A program made the position numbers and the translations under genes. The notes beneath the pieces are model-generated. The model was not told the origin of the DNA. It searched no databases and worked only from the letters and a program-made list of their open reading frames with translations. From Lachnospiraceae bacterium UBA7060 (GTDB lineage: Bacteria; Bacillota; Clostridia; Lachnospirales; Lachnospiraceae): DNA of 31,746 nt. The DNA is taken from positions 1 through 31,746 of the forward strand of contig DLAA01000036.1 in the NCBI GenBank assembly GCA_002493835.1, read 5' to 3'. Below, piece after piece: positions 16,420-24,208 of this stretch (its first letter is position 1; every line of letters begins with the position of its first letter).

Positions 16420-17830
16420 GTAACAGCTCCCTGACCATCTCTATCTCCTGCGGCTGCATCTTTTTCTCTGCTGCTGCCTGATAATCAATTTCCAACACCC
16501 TGCACAGTTCCCTTAAAAGAATATCCGAATCTATGACTGCCTCCGCATCGAGGAGCGCCCCCACCTGCTCCCTTTGGGTCTCCGCATCCAGCTTCCTAAT
16601 CTCAGCATCTTCCTTCTCATCCGTAGGCACCACTGGATCAATTATAATAGTCACGTCATCTGTGGTATATGAAGTGCCTTCCCGCGCATTGATCTCATCT
16701 ATAACGATCTGCAGAAGCTGGCGGAGGAATTTCTTGATATTCCAAATCAACTTCCTGCTTTTCATATCTAACAGGGTGTACCTGCTCTTTAAGATAATAT
16801 TTGTGATATTCCCATCCCCTGTCTGGGAGGGGTTGAAGGCAAGGGCCGTCCGGTAGATATTCTTTTCATCCTCTGCCATCTTTGCCATTCTGGCTTCATA
16901 AGGGATGTCTATGGTTTTAATGTCCAGATCCCCTTTATCACCGACGCCGACAACCTTCCTCGCCTTGACATTCATCAGCATTTCATCATAATCCTGCCCC
17001 TTGAATCCTCTGACTACATAGATACCTTCGTTGATATCCTGCAGGTTATTGGAAAGCCCGCAGTCCATCAGGTCATAGTCGTCTATGATCGGCTTGATCT
17101 GGTGCAGCCCGGAGAGCTGCTTTCTGTTGTTATCCAGGCGCAGAAACGGGATCCTGTCACATTCCTCATAAAAATACGCCGTCCCTGCCCGGTACAGAAC
17201 ATGTGGGCAAGGATTAATCTTCACATTAGGGTCCAGATCCAGAGCCCCGCCTATCTGCAGGTAATACCAGGTCATATCCTTATTCCAGACTTCCACACGG
17301 ATGGCCAGCTTCCCGTCTTTGACCCGTACAGGATAATAGCGGATGATATAATCATTTACCGTATCTGTTCCTTCCCCGTCCTTAACCTCCACAATACCAA
17401 GGGAATCCGCATGGGCGAAGCAGGTGTATCCTTTTGCATCGCGGTACCAATAGATATAGCCAAAGCCCCTGACCACTGTGTCAATCAAAACTTCTTTTAA
17501 TTCTCCAACAAATGTGTCACCAAAATATGGTTTTAAAGACTTCTCCAATTCCTCGTTGTCTGTCTCAAACTGGATCCCGTTTGACAGGATATAGGCAACT
17601 TCCTGCTCCGCAATCTCATGGAAAAAGGGATGCGGTATGCGGATATTGCTCTTTGTAAAATCCTCAACCAGCTTCCCTTCCTTATTGACATAATAGATCC
17701 GGTATTCCAGGATATCATGCTTCCCGTCATAATACCGCTGCCCGCACCTTGCCTGCTTTTTACGTCTGCTGCACCTGTCTGCCGCAATGGCCGAAGCGAT
17801 CCTCCCTGTATCCAGCATCTCCTGCCCCAT
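16373..17830 (-). CDS. Portal protein (SPP1 gp6-like)
   Basis: 485 residues. The sequence follows the SPP1-type portal family: RYYDGKHDILEYRIYYV near the start, IRIPHPFFHEIAEQEVAYIL, a crown/stem region with GFGYIYWYRD, and the conserved LDNNRKQLSGLHQIKPIIDD loop and DLMDCGLSNNLQD helix. The C-terminal ~80 residues are helical and charged. A start at the first ATG is used, with GAGG 4 nt upstream; the next ATG four codons on is an alternative. The portal ring is the DNA gate at the head vertex. It differs from the DUF935-type portal of phage Mu itself. Confidence 0.9.
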   Translation of the reverse strand: MGQEMLDTGRIASAIAADRCSRRKKQARCGQRYYDGKHDILEYRIYYVNKEGKLVEDFTKSNIRIPHPFFHEIAEQEVAYILSNGIQFETDNEELEKSLKPYFGDTFVGELKEVLIDTVVRGFGYIYWYRDAKGYTCFAHADSLGIVEVKDGEGTDTVNDYIIRYYPVRVKDGKLAIRVEVWNKDMTWYYLQIGGALDLDPNVKINPCPHVLYRAGTAYFYEECDRIPFLRLDNNRKQLSGLHQIKPIIDDYDLMDCGLSNNLQDINEGIYVVRGFKGQDYDEMLMNVKARKVVGVGDKGDLDIKTIDIPYEARMAKMAEDEKNIYRTALAFNPSQTGDGNITNIILKSRYTLLDMKSRKLIWNIKKFLRQLLQIVIDEINAREGTSYTTDDVTIIIDPVVPTDEKEDAEIRKLDAETQREQVGALLDAEAVIDSDILLRELCRVLEIDYQAAAEKKMQPQEIEMVRELLHGQEAEGSAAGASGS

Positions 17831-17849
17831 CCTTCCTCAAATTCATGCG

Positions 17850-17970
17850 GAGAATGCTGTATTTTAAGCATTCTCTTGAGTGAAACGGAGCTGTTAAGCA
17901 GCTCCTAGAACTTCTTAGCGAAGCAGCCTCTGCTGCTAAGCTTTAGAAGTTCTTTTCACTCTAATACAGC
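17850..17970 (-). ncRNA. Predicted multi-branch structured RNA element between terL and portal
   Basis: In the 130-bp gap after terL the sequence folds into nested inverted repeats. An outer stem pairs 878-885 with 954-961. Inside it lie hairpin B (887-893/899-905, GGAGCTG/CAGCTCC) and hairpin C (908-915/945-952, 917-919/940-942 and 922-927/932-937, with a GA/AA internal loop), giving a three-way junction. Outside it are hairpin A (850-858/867-875, 9 bp) and a competing long-range 8-bp pairing of 856-863 with 963-970. All positions are offsets in the 17 kb block. The outer pairings include the terL stop codon. The element could be a cis-regulatory RNA, an RNA-processing site or a small mobile palindromic element. 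The pairing is seen; the function is unknown. Confidence 0.65.
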
Positions 17971-19487
17971 CAGTTGTCTGACTCTTGCCCAATCTTCTCG
18001 CAGATACCCGTGGTGGCATCCGGGGCATCATCATGGGCGTTGTTACCCTTTGCCTGATATGTTTTCATTGCCATATAGTAGGCATTCCACTTATTTTTCC
18101 AGTTTCGCGGATAATAGATATGCTCCTGCACCCATGTTGCATTGCTCCGGATCCTCGCCTGCTTGTTGGCACCCTGGAAAAAAGTTTCTATGTGGGTGAA
18201 ATTCGAAAAATACTTTTCCCGCAGAATCCTCTCCACCGAACGGGCAAATCCGACACCTCCATTATTGCTCTCGATATCCGCCCAAGAGACATGGAAACGG
18301 TACAAAGCCGCTGCCACTTCCTCCTCTGTCACACTCATATCCTCGTCCGTGAAAATGATATCCAGCACATAAGCTTCCATCCGGTAGGCACCATAAATGA
18401 TGTTACACAGGAAGTCGTCTCCCTGATCGGCAGTATCACAGTAACTTTTGATCTCTTCCAGCAGCACATTTCCGTCGTCATCCCGTGGCAGATCGTCGTA
18501 TTCCTTGAAGTCCTTGTACAGCGAATTGACCAGATCCACCGGCTCCTGCTGGTAGTTCGCCATAAAGATGGCCAGCGACATCTTTGCTTTTTTCTTCCTA
18601 TACGAAGTAAAGCTGAACAGTTCCGGGCAGAGCATTTCCTTTGTCTGTTCATTCAGGCAGGCTCTCATCTTAAGCACGTACCAGTCGCCGCCGTCCTCTT
18701 CAGACAGCACCCTGCCTATCAGGTCACGGCTGTTCCATCTGGTAAAGTTAAGTATTTGTATGGCATCCTCCTCCAGCCTGGACAAAAACGTGTCTGTATA
18801 CCATAGGTACTGTGCATCGAGAAAAGTATCATTAAATGCCTCCAGGTGGGTCTTTATCGGATCATCTATGATCGCGATGGTGCCGCCGACACCTGTAAGC
18901 GTACCGCCAAACCCGGTGCCCAGGTAGGAAAAAAACTGTCCTTCCAATGACCACATCTGTTTCGCACTGTCGCCATGCTCGATATGTACATCCGGGAAAA
19001 TATCATTAAATACAGTGAACCTCTTATCCGCCTTGGTGGCCTCTATGCCGTCCCTGACATTGACCGAAAATCTTCCTGCAAGAGTCTCATTATAGGTAAC
19101 CGCTATAATCTTCTCTTCCTGATTTTTTCCAAACACCCAGTCGCAAAATTGTGACAGGCTATAGGATTTCCCATGCCGGGGCGGAATATCTATTGCCAGA
19201 CAGCGGCAGGTCCTATATTCAACCCCCGCCGCATCCAGCTCCGCTTTTTTCCCCTTCGTGACAATCCGCCAATTATTGTCTGTTCTTCTCTTGATAATGC
19301 GGTGTTCATATACTGCCTGCAGAACCTCCGCCAATATCTTAAGATGCGGTCTTGTTTCTTTAAAAAACTTAGGATTGATCAGCTTGTTATATTCCCACAG
19401 GGAAGCCTCTGCACGTTTATATTCTTCCGGCACATTTTTTCCGGCACTATTTACTTTTGCTTTGTACTCTGATGCAAGACTTCTCAT
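17961..19487 (-). CDS. Terminase large subunit
   Basis: 508 residues. ATPase domain: CRCLAIDIPPRHGKSYSLSQ holds the Walker A region (PPRHGKS, residues 102-108), and GGTIAIIDDP (201-210) is Walker B with two acidic residues. The C-terminal nuclease domain begins with SYCDTADQGDDF (catalytic Asp) and contains ADIESNNGGVGFA, the conserved ExNN-type segment, and DDAPDATTG near the end (third acidic site). AGGGG lies upstream of the ATG. It packages the phage DNA by cutting and pumping into the portal; in Mu-type phages it acts on integrated copies, carrying adjoining host DNA. The stop codon is part of the RNA structure described above. Confidence 0.93.
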   Translation of the reverse strand: MRSLASEYKAKVNSAGKNVPEEYKRAEASLWEYNKLINPKFFKETRPHLKILAEVLQAVYEHRIIKRRTDNNWRIVTKGKKAELDAAGVEYRTCRCLAIDIPPRHGKSYSLSQFCDWVFGKNQEEKIIAVTYNETLAGRFSVNVRDGIEATKADKRFTVFNDIFPDVHIEHGDSAKQMWSLEGQFFSYLGTGFGGTLTGVGGTIAIIDDPIKTHLEAFNDTFLDAQYLWYTDTFLSRLEEDAIQILNFTRWNSRDLIGRVLSEEDGGDWYVLKMRACLNEQTKEMLCPELFSFTSYRKKKAKMSLAIFMANYQQEPVDLVNSLYKDFKEYDDLPRDDDGNVLLEEIKSYCDTADQGDDFLCNIIYGAYRMEAYVLDIIFTDEDMSVTEEEVAAALYRFHVSWADIESNNGGVGFARSVERILREKYFSNFTHIETFFQGANKQARIRSNATWVQEHIYYPRNWKNKWNAYYMAMKTYQAKGNNAHDDAPDATTGICEKIGQESDNWLY

Positions 19488-19541
19488 TGCAGATCCCCTA
19501 TCATTTCCACCGTAATAAGGATCCGGCCGCTGCCGGATCCC

Positions 19542-19832
19542 TTAGTAATACTTTTCCCGCGACAGGATCATAGCTGCCACATCATGTTCCCTGCGGAGCG
19601 TCTCCCCTGTCACGGCATCTTGCATCCTGTATTCCTGGTTTTTCTTACGCTTATATTCCTTCCGCCGTAAAGCACTTGCCCCCTTACGCCTTTCGCATTC
19701 CGTTTTATATTCGGGCAGGGACTTCAGGTAAGCCGAAACAGACTGCCTTGATATTTCCAGATAAGCAGCGACCTCCCCTACCTTCATCCCTGACTCCAAA
19801 TACAGTTCCCTTGCTTTTTCCCTCCATGGCAT
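19542..19832 (-). CDS. Small HTH protein before terL
   Basis: About 96 residues from the ATG at 19832, chosen because AGGTGG is 4 nt upstream; the longer reading from 19886 starts in the non-coding gap. Residues ~8-45 (KARELYLESGMKVGEVAAYL then EISRQSVSAYLKSLPEY) form a clear helix-turn-helix of the homeodomain-like/resolvase-type used by small terminases and transposon DNA-binding domains. The rest is a basic, Lys/Arg-rich helix. Between DUF3486 and TerL, it is probably an additional DNA-recognition component of packaging, or a regulator. Not assigned to a named family. Confidence 0.7.
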   Translation of the reverse strand: MPWREKARELYLESGMKVGEVAAYLEISRQSVSAYLKSLPEYKTECERRKGASALRRKEYKRKKNQEYRMQDAVTGETLRREHDVAAMILSREKYY

Positions 19833-20000
19833 CTTTCCACCTGCTTTACATTTTTGTCCCCATATTTTTGGGCGCACGAATGGCACTGCCTTTTTTATGC
19901 CCTTAGAAGCCGTTCAACTCCGTTCAATTTGGCTTCAACTAATCTTCATGCACAATACTGCCATCTTAACTTAAAACCGCTTAAAATCGATCCTGCGGCC
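19833..20000. other. Non-coding gap in the late operon with 10-bp-spaced direct repeat
   Basis: This 168-bp gap is unusual in an otherwise packed operon. The leftward strand contains two copies of TTGAACGG exactly 10 bp apart (+ strand 910-917 and 920-927 of the 19 kb block). A CATAAA sequence lies 10 bp downstream of them (+ strand 894-899) and could be a weak -10. The arrangement resembles an activator-dependent promoter with the repeats at about -35. No gene with a ribosome site was found in it. Confidence 0.4.
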
Positions 20001-20555
20001 TCACTGCATCTTTTCCATCTCGGCCTCCGTTTCCTCCGCCAGCAGGATCAAGGTGGAAGCGATCTCCGGGTACGCTTCCCCGAGTTCCCCGTAGACCTTA
20101 TCCTTCAGGAGATCCAGGGCGACATGCACGGCCCCCCTCTCCTTCCTTGCCTTGATCTTAAGGTTCTCATTGCTGACCTGTGCCCGCTGGAGGGCTGCTA
20201 TGTTCTTCACAAGCTCCGCACGCTCTTTCGGATCCATTTCATCATCCACCAGGGCCTGCATGATCAGCTGGCTGGCCAGCAGGTTATTGGCCTCGTGGAT
20301 CTCTGTTGCCGGGCGGTCTACATTATCCTCTGCAAGGAGACGGGCATACTCTGTAGCTACCCGGACGGATTCAAATTTGTTTAAAAACTTGCGCCCATAC
20401 CGCCCTACGCTGGAAAAATGGACATCTTCCCCGTTCTTCTGCAGATAGGCTGCTATACTCTCGTAAGTTTCCCCGGCCAGCAGCTTTTCCTCCACCTGGC
20501 GTTTAAGGCTTTCCGGCAGTGCGTCGATTTTACCGTGGCTCCTGTTGTCTGCCAT
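20001..20555 (-). CDS. DUF3486 protein, Mu gp27-like (small terminase)
   Basis: About 184 residues, starting MADNRSHGKIDALPESL. The ATG at 20555 has AGGGG 8 nt upstream. The family signature is evident: a short N-terminal HTH (SLKRQVEEKLLAGETYESIA, then VGRYGRKFLNKFE) and a long helical centre containing ATEIHEANNLLASQLIMQAL. In phage Mu and relatives this protein lies directly before the large terminase gene and is regarded as the small terminase subunit that recognises the phage end. Its neighbours here fit. Confidence 0.85.
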   Translation of the reverse strand: MADNRSHGKIDALPESLKRQVEEKLLAGETYESIAAYLQKNGEDVHFSSVGRYGRKFLNKFESVRVATEYARLLAEDNVDRPATEIHEANNLLASQLIMQALVDDEMDPKERAELVKNIAALQRAQVSNENLKIKARKERGAVHVALDLLKDKVYGELGEAYPEIASTLILLAEETEAEMEKMQ

Positions 20556-20560
20556 CCCTG

Positions 20561-20869
20561 TCACCCCTCATATATCCCGCTGCAGCGCTCCGTATTACCT
20601 TCCAGGTAATCGGTACCCTCTCCTGTCAGCCTGACGATCTCACGGGAAAGCCCGAGCCTTTCATTCCCTACCTTTTCCACCGTAACAAGCTTTTTCATCC
20701 GCAGGTAATCTACCTGACATTGGATCTCTGCTTTGTCAGCGGAGCTGGAATGGGCAAATGCTGCTGCCAGCACATCCATGCTGCAGCCTGCAGGAGCCGC
20801 CTGATAGCACAACCCCAGAATCTCTTTTCGTAAAATCTCTTTTTCTGCTGTTTTGATCAAATCACTCAT
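20561..20869 (-). CDS. Small winged-helix-like late protein
   Basis: About 102 residues; the ATG at 20869 overlaps the previous stop by 8 bp and GGGG lies upstream (the codon before is TTG). Helices followed by KKLVTVEKVGNERLGLSREI, with a hairpin-wing look, and LTGEGTDYLEG at the end suggest a winged-helix fold. Its partner upstream (20862-21164) has the same size and the same closing pattern (LTPAGVNLAEK). Paired small proteins occur in this position in Mu-like phages between lysis and terminase genes, with unknown roles. Confidence 0.65.
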   Translation of the reverse strand: MSDLIKTAEKEILRKEILGLCYQAAPAGCSMDVLAAAFAHSSSADKAEIQCQVDYLRMKKLVTVEKVGNERLGLSREIVRLTGEGTDYLEGNTERCSGIYEG

Positions 20870-21164
20870 CAAATATCACCCCTATATCTTCCATATCCTT
20901 CTCAGCGAGATTGACTCCGGCCGGAGTCAACCAAATCATGCTGTCGCGCCAGTCATCCTTATCCAGTTCAACGTGGATATATTTTTTCCCATCGCCGCCC
21001 AGATAAAAAATAACCTTCCGTAATTCTTCTTCCTGCACAAACCCTTTTGACCGGAGCAGATTTTTGAGCGCACTGATCCGGATATCCGTGCCATATGTCA
21101 TATACAGTTTTGATATGACTGCCCCGCGAAGCAGCTTAGCCTCCATCACCTTTACCTGATCCAT
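20862..21164 (-). CDS. Small winged-helix-like late protein (paralogue of the next gene)
   Basis: 100 residues. Pattern: helices LLRGAVISKLYMTYG and ISALKNLLRSKGF, then the strand-rich IFYLGGDGKKYIHVELDKDD and DSMIWLTPAGVNLAEK, as in winged-helix proteins of the DprA/ArsR-like small type. It overlaps both neighbours. The start could also be the Met at codon 7. Function is not known; its place between lysis genes and DUF3486 parallels Mu genes 25/26. Confidence 0.65.
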   Translation of the reverse strand: MDQVKVMEAKLLRGAVISKLYMTYGTDIRISALKNLLRSKGFVQEEELRKVIFYLGGDGKKYIHVELDKDDWRDSMIWLTPAGVNLAEKDMEDIGVIFDE

Positions 21165-21600
21165 CCCCTATTTTCCTCTCCATGGCATCCATCCGCTGGT
21201 CAAGCTTCGTCATACTCCGCTCCATCTTGTTTAAGGATTGGGCGATATTATCCAGGGTCTCTAGCATCCTGTCCTGGCTGGCCATCAGGATGCTTTCCCT
21301 CTTCTCCGCCTCGGCGCGGATCAGCTTCTCCCTGCGTTCCGCCTCATCGCGGATGATTTCTTCCCGTTTTGCACTCTCCGCAAGCAGGTAGTCCTCCCGC
21401 TCCCGCACCGCCTTGTTCTGTTCTTCCATATTTTTTTGCGAAGTCTCATAAGCCTCCTTGACCCTGTTGTCATCATTCCGGGAACGCTTTATGAAATATC
21501 CTACAAATATAATCAAAAGAATTGCGATAAACCCCTTTTCCGCCGCAGCGTCTATCCAGGAGGACGGCACCGCCTGTGCGCTTGCTAAAATCCCATACAT
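21136..21600 (-). CDS. Membrane-anchored coiled-coil lysis protein (BhlA/holin-like)
   Basis: About 154 residues from the second ATG (21600), since AAGGAGG lies 6 nt before it and abuts the first ATG. One membrane helix near the N-terminus (GFIAILLIIFVGYFIKRSR) is followed by a long, charged coiled coil (KREEIIRDEAERREKLIRAE, then MERSMTKLDQRMDAMERKI). This matches the BhlA/UviB-like small holin architecture except for an extended coil. It follows the lysin gene by 11 bp. It could be a holin, an anti-holin, or a spanin-like membrane anchor. Confidence 0.6.
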   Translation of the reverse strand: MYGILASAQAVPSSWIDAAAEKGFIAILLIIFVGYFIKRSRNDDNRVKEAYETSQKNMEEQNKAVREREDYLLAESAKREEIIRDEAERREKLIRAEAEKRESILMASQDRMLETLDNIAQSLNKMERSMTKLDQRMDAMERKIGDGSGKGDGG

Positions 21601-21611
21601 ACCCATCCTCC

Positions 21612-22949
21612 TTACAACAGGACATCCCAGGTTTTTGGCCCGACTACACCGTCTGCCGCCAAACCGTGCGTCGCCTGGAATATCCGGACAGCCTCTTCTG
21701 TCCTGGCTCCGAAAATCCCATCGGCCTCCACCCCGATTTCCTCCTGCAGCAGGCGGACATATTCATTGCGGTCATTGTAGCGGATGGTTGCCACCATCTG
21801 CCCTTTGACCTCATAGGTTTCCATACGTCTAAAGGTGCTGACCCCATAAGATTTACCGTTTCGTGCATCCTGCTGCCAGTAATACTGTTTTGCCCTTGTA
21901 TCCACATGGACAAAACCGCCAGTATAGTTATACAGGCCGATCCCCTTTGCCCCAATGCCCTGCAGATACTTTGCCACCTCCCTGTTTGGTACGCCGGTGA
22001 CAGTAAAGTCCGCAGCCTGGCCTTTCATATGGTAAGACGATGTGGCCCCGTTGACGCTCTTATTATGGGACGCCGTCCTGTAGGCGCTTGTGACCGACAC
22101 CGCTTTTCCAAAATGGCTTCTGACCCGCTGCAGGATTTCTACCAGCCCAAAGTCCAGAAGGATCTCATCGCTACCATCTTTGCAGCGGAACTCCCGCAAA
22201 AGGAAGTTGCTCTCCCGTCCATCTACCAGAAGCCGCTTCGATCCATCCCTCCGCAGACTGTAAGAATGTACACCCCCTGCCAGCTTTAGTCCACCCGCAG
22301 GAACTTTTTCCGCCACTTCCACCGCACCGCTCTCAAACTCTGCATAACAGTAGGTCTTATCAAACTTCGTATTCAGCCCGGCTATCTGGTAACTGCTTGT
22401 GTGCTGCCACATATCATAAGCTGTTTCTTTATAACCACAGCTGGAATTATACTGTGCCACCCATATGCTGTACCTTGCCAGTTCCGCCGCATACAGCCTG
22501 GTTTCAAACCAGCTTTTTGACGCATAGACCCCTGCTTTTCTCCCAAGCTGCTTCAATCTTTCACAAAACACCAGAGCTATCTTCGTCCTGTCTGCCCTGG
22601 ATAGTTTATCCGCCCTTCCGTTCCCTTTTGGATTGGAAAGCTCACTATCATAATAAGTCGGATATGCCGGATCATAACCTTTTGTCATCTCATAACAATA
22701 CTCTGCTTCCGCAGCCGCCTCCGATTCCGTGACCGCCTGGCTCATAAAATAGAAGCCGTAAGGGATCCTGGCTGCAGTCAGGCCAGCCATATGCTCCTGA
22801 AACCTGGCATCCTCCTTAACCACACCCGCACTGTACCCACGGTATCCGACCCGCACGATAACCCCGTCAAAATGGGGCTTTAAAAGCGGGTAGTTCCTAA
22901 TTACGTTGTACTTTGAAATATCCCCAATGTTCCTTACCTTTGTCATCAT
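21612..22949 (-). CDS. Three-domain endolysin: GH25-type muramidase + M15-type peptidase + PG-binding
   Basis: 445 residues. Residues 1-~215 look like a glycosyl hydrolase 25 lysozyme: GDISKYN near the start, GVIVRVGYRGYSAG, AYPTYYDSELSNP with the acidic pair, and WVAQYNSSCGY. Residues ~235-375 carry a VanY/YcbK-like peptidase M15 domain: VTSAYRTASHNKSVNGATSS, SYHMKGQAADF and GGFVHVDTR, giving the usual His/Asp zinc ligands. The last ~65 residues are a PG_binding_1 repeat (YVRLLQEEIGVEADGIFGAR, then FQATHGLAADGVVGPKT). It would cut both glycan and peptide bonds of the wall. GGGGAG lies 6 nt before the start. Confidence 0.88.
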   Translation of the reverse strand: MMTKVRNIGDISKYNVIRNYPLLKPHFDGVIVRVGYRGYSAGVVKEDARFQEHMAGLTAARIPYGFYFMSQAVTESEAAAEAEYCYEMTKGYDPAYPTYYDSELSNPKGNGRADKLSRADRTKIALVFCERLKQLGRKAGVYASKSWFETRLYAAELARYSIWVAQYNSSCGYKETAYDMWQHTSSYQIAGLNTKFDKTYCYAEFESGAVEVAEKVPAGGLKLAGGVHSYSLRRDGSKRLLVDGRESNFLLREFRCKDGSDEILLDFGLVEILQRVRSHFGKAVSVTSAYRTASHNKSVNGATSSYHMKGQAADFTVTGVPNREVAKYLQGIGAKGIGLYNYTGGFVHVDTRAKQYYWQQDARNGKSYGVSTFRRMETYEVKGQMVATIRYNDRNEYVRLLQEEIGVEADGIFGARTEEAVRIFQATHGLAADGVVGPKTWDVLL

Positions 22950-22965
22950 CGCCTACTCCCCTGCC

Positions 22966-23280
22966 CTATATCCTGATATCCCTGATCTGGGTAATGGCCT
23001 GCTTTACCTTGTCATACCCCACCATCGCGCCCGCACAGTTTAACAGACACATGACAGCCAGGTATACGCTAGTAAGCGCATTGAACGGGATCTGGCAATT
23101 CACATAGTAAAGCGCCGTCCCGCAGCCGCCTACGACAACAGATACAACCGCGACAATAACATTCGACGCATACTGTTTCTTACATGTGTCAAGAATACTC
23201 TTCACCAGCTGCGTCAGCAGCGATGTAGCAACCGCCATCGCCGTGATCAGTGCCATCATAACATCAAAAGAAAATACCAT
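22966..23280 (-). CDS. Holin-like membrane protein
   Basis: About 104 residues from MVFSFDVMM; GGAGG is 8 nt upstream (the reading from 23295 has no site). Three membrane-type segments are visible: about 5-27 (MMALITAMAVATSLLTQLV), 45-64 (VIVAVVSVVVGGCGTALYYV) and 70-90 (LTSVYLAVMCLLNCAGAMVG). A charged tail follows. Size and position directly before the lysin are as expected for a holin that permeabilises the membrane. Confidence 0.72.
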   Translation of the reverse strand: MVFSFDVMMALITAMAVATSLLTQLVKSILDTCKKQYASNVIVAVVSVVVGGCGTALYYVNCQIPFNALTSVYLAVMCLLNCAGAMVGYDKVKQAITQIRDIRI

Positions 23281-23312
23281 AACAAGCTCCTCCATTTCTA
23301 AAAATTAAATAT

Positions 23313-23346
23313 AAAAATAGCCACATACATTGCTGTACATGGCTAT
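23313..23346 (-). terminator. Terminator-like hairpin after the Mor gene
   Basis: ATAGCCA (317-323) pairs with TGGCTAT (340-346) of the 23 kb block, with extra TACA/TGTA pairs inside. In the leftward transcript it is followed by UUUUUAUAUUU. It separates the early/middle transcript ending with mor from the lysis and late genes. The 114-bp gap 23296-23409 also has a possible -10 (TACAAT on the - strand near 23366-23371), so a late promoter could lie here and the hairpin would then be in its leader. Confidence 0.6.
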
Positions 23347-23409
23347 CTTACCAGGTTGCTCAATTATTGTATTTTTTACGTTACAGTTTATTTTGGAAAG
23401 TTCCTCAGA

Positions 23410-23751
23410 CTAAATCCCTATGTCAGCAAAATTCATCTGCCCGGGAATCTGCCTCTTTACGCTACCTTTTACAATCTTATCTCTGACAATGTTATAAACC
23501 GTGGACTCGCATACATCATACTTTACAGTCAGCTCTTTAATATTCGTGCCGTCATACTCCTGCAGGATGTTCTGGTACACCCGGTTTTTAACCAGTTCCC
23601 GCTTCTGGGGTATATAGATACTGCTGCCGCCAAACATATCCGTGAGACTGATAAGGCCGGCAACCCCAACAGCTTCCGCGATCCCTCTGTGCTGCTCCTG
23701 CAGGTCCTCGATCGTCAGGGATTTAAGTATCTCTCTGTCTGGCTTTATCAT
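23410..23751 (-). CDS. mor: Mor-family transcription activator of late genes
   Basis: About 113 residues from MIKPDREIL; GGAGG lies 9 nt upstream of the ATG at 23751. It has a helical dimerisation part (LKSLTIEDLQEQHRGIAEAV and GVAGLISLTDMFGGSSIYI) and a C-terminal HTH (KELTVKYDVCESTVYNIVRD), the layout of Mor/C proteins (PF08765). FGGSSIYIPQ matches the FGG-x-xIYIP motif of the family. In Mu, Mor turns on the middle promoter; here only one such protein is seen, so it probably activates the lysis/late operon that starts 130 bp downstream. Confidence 0.88.
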   Translation of the reverse strand: MIKPDREILKSLTIEDLQEQHRGIAEAVGVAGLISLTDMFGGSSIYIPQKRELVKNRVYQNILQEYDGTNIKELTVKYDVCESTVYNIVRDKIVKGSVKRQIPGQMNFADIGI

Positions 23752-23767
23752 TATATCCCGCCTCCTC

Positions 23768-24199
23768 CTATCCTGCAACCTCTTTTTCCTGTTTCCGTTT
23801 CCGCATGGCTTTTAGGGCCTCAATCAGGTCACTGGCCGGACCTTTTTCCAGCCATCTGTAATCCGACAGATGAAATCCCGCTTTATCTGATTGTAAAAAC
23901 CGGTTTAACCTGTCATGATCTGGCTTCCCCTCATCCGTCATCCACCCCAGTTCCTTCATCAGTCCGTAAATATACTGCATCTGCTTCCCCGTCGCATGGT
24001 CCTGCCCGGAAGGTGCTTTCCCCTCCAGGGAGTCGATCAATGTAACCGCCTCCTTTTTGGTAAGTTCCTTAACGCTTGATCTGTGCAGCAGCATCTCCAT
24101 ATGTTCATGGAGCAGATCGTTGTCTATCCCCCGTTCCCTTGCCACAGCGTAAATCTTTTTGATCTGGTCATATGTTACCGCTTTTCCCGTCTTTCCCAT
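23768..24199 (-). CDS. gemA: GemA-like regulatory protein (DUF1018)
   Basis: 143 residues; AGGAGG 6 nt upstream. Family features are seen: VTYDQIKKIYAVARERGID near the start, HEHMEMLLHRSSVKELTKKE, TGKQMQYIYGLMKELGW and a basic tail. GemA of phage Mu is reported to affect host gene expression and DNA supercoiling. Position between Gam and Mor is as in Mu-like phages. Confidence 0.88.
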   Translation of the reverse strand: MGKTGKAVTYDQIKKIYAVARERGIDNDLLHEHMEMLLHRSSVKELTKKEAVTLIDSLEGKAPSGQDHATGKQMQYIYGLMKELGWMTDEGKPDHDRLNRFLQSDKAGFHLSDYRWLEKGPASDLIEALKAMRKRKQEKEVAG

Positions 24200-24208
24200 A
24201 CCCGCCTC

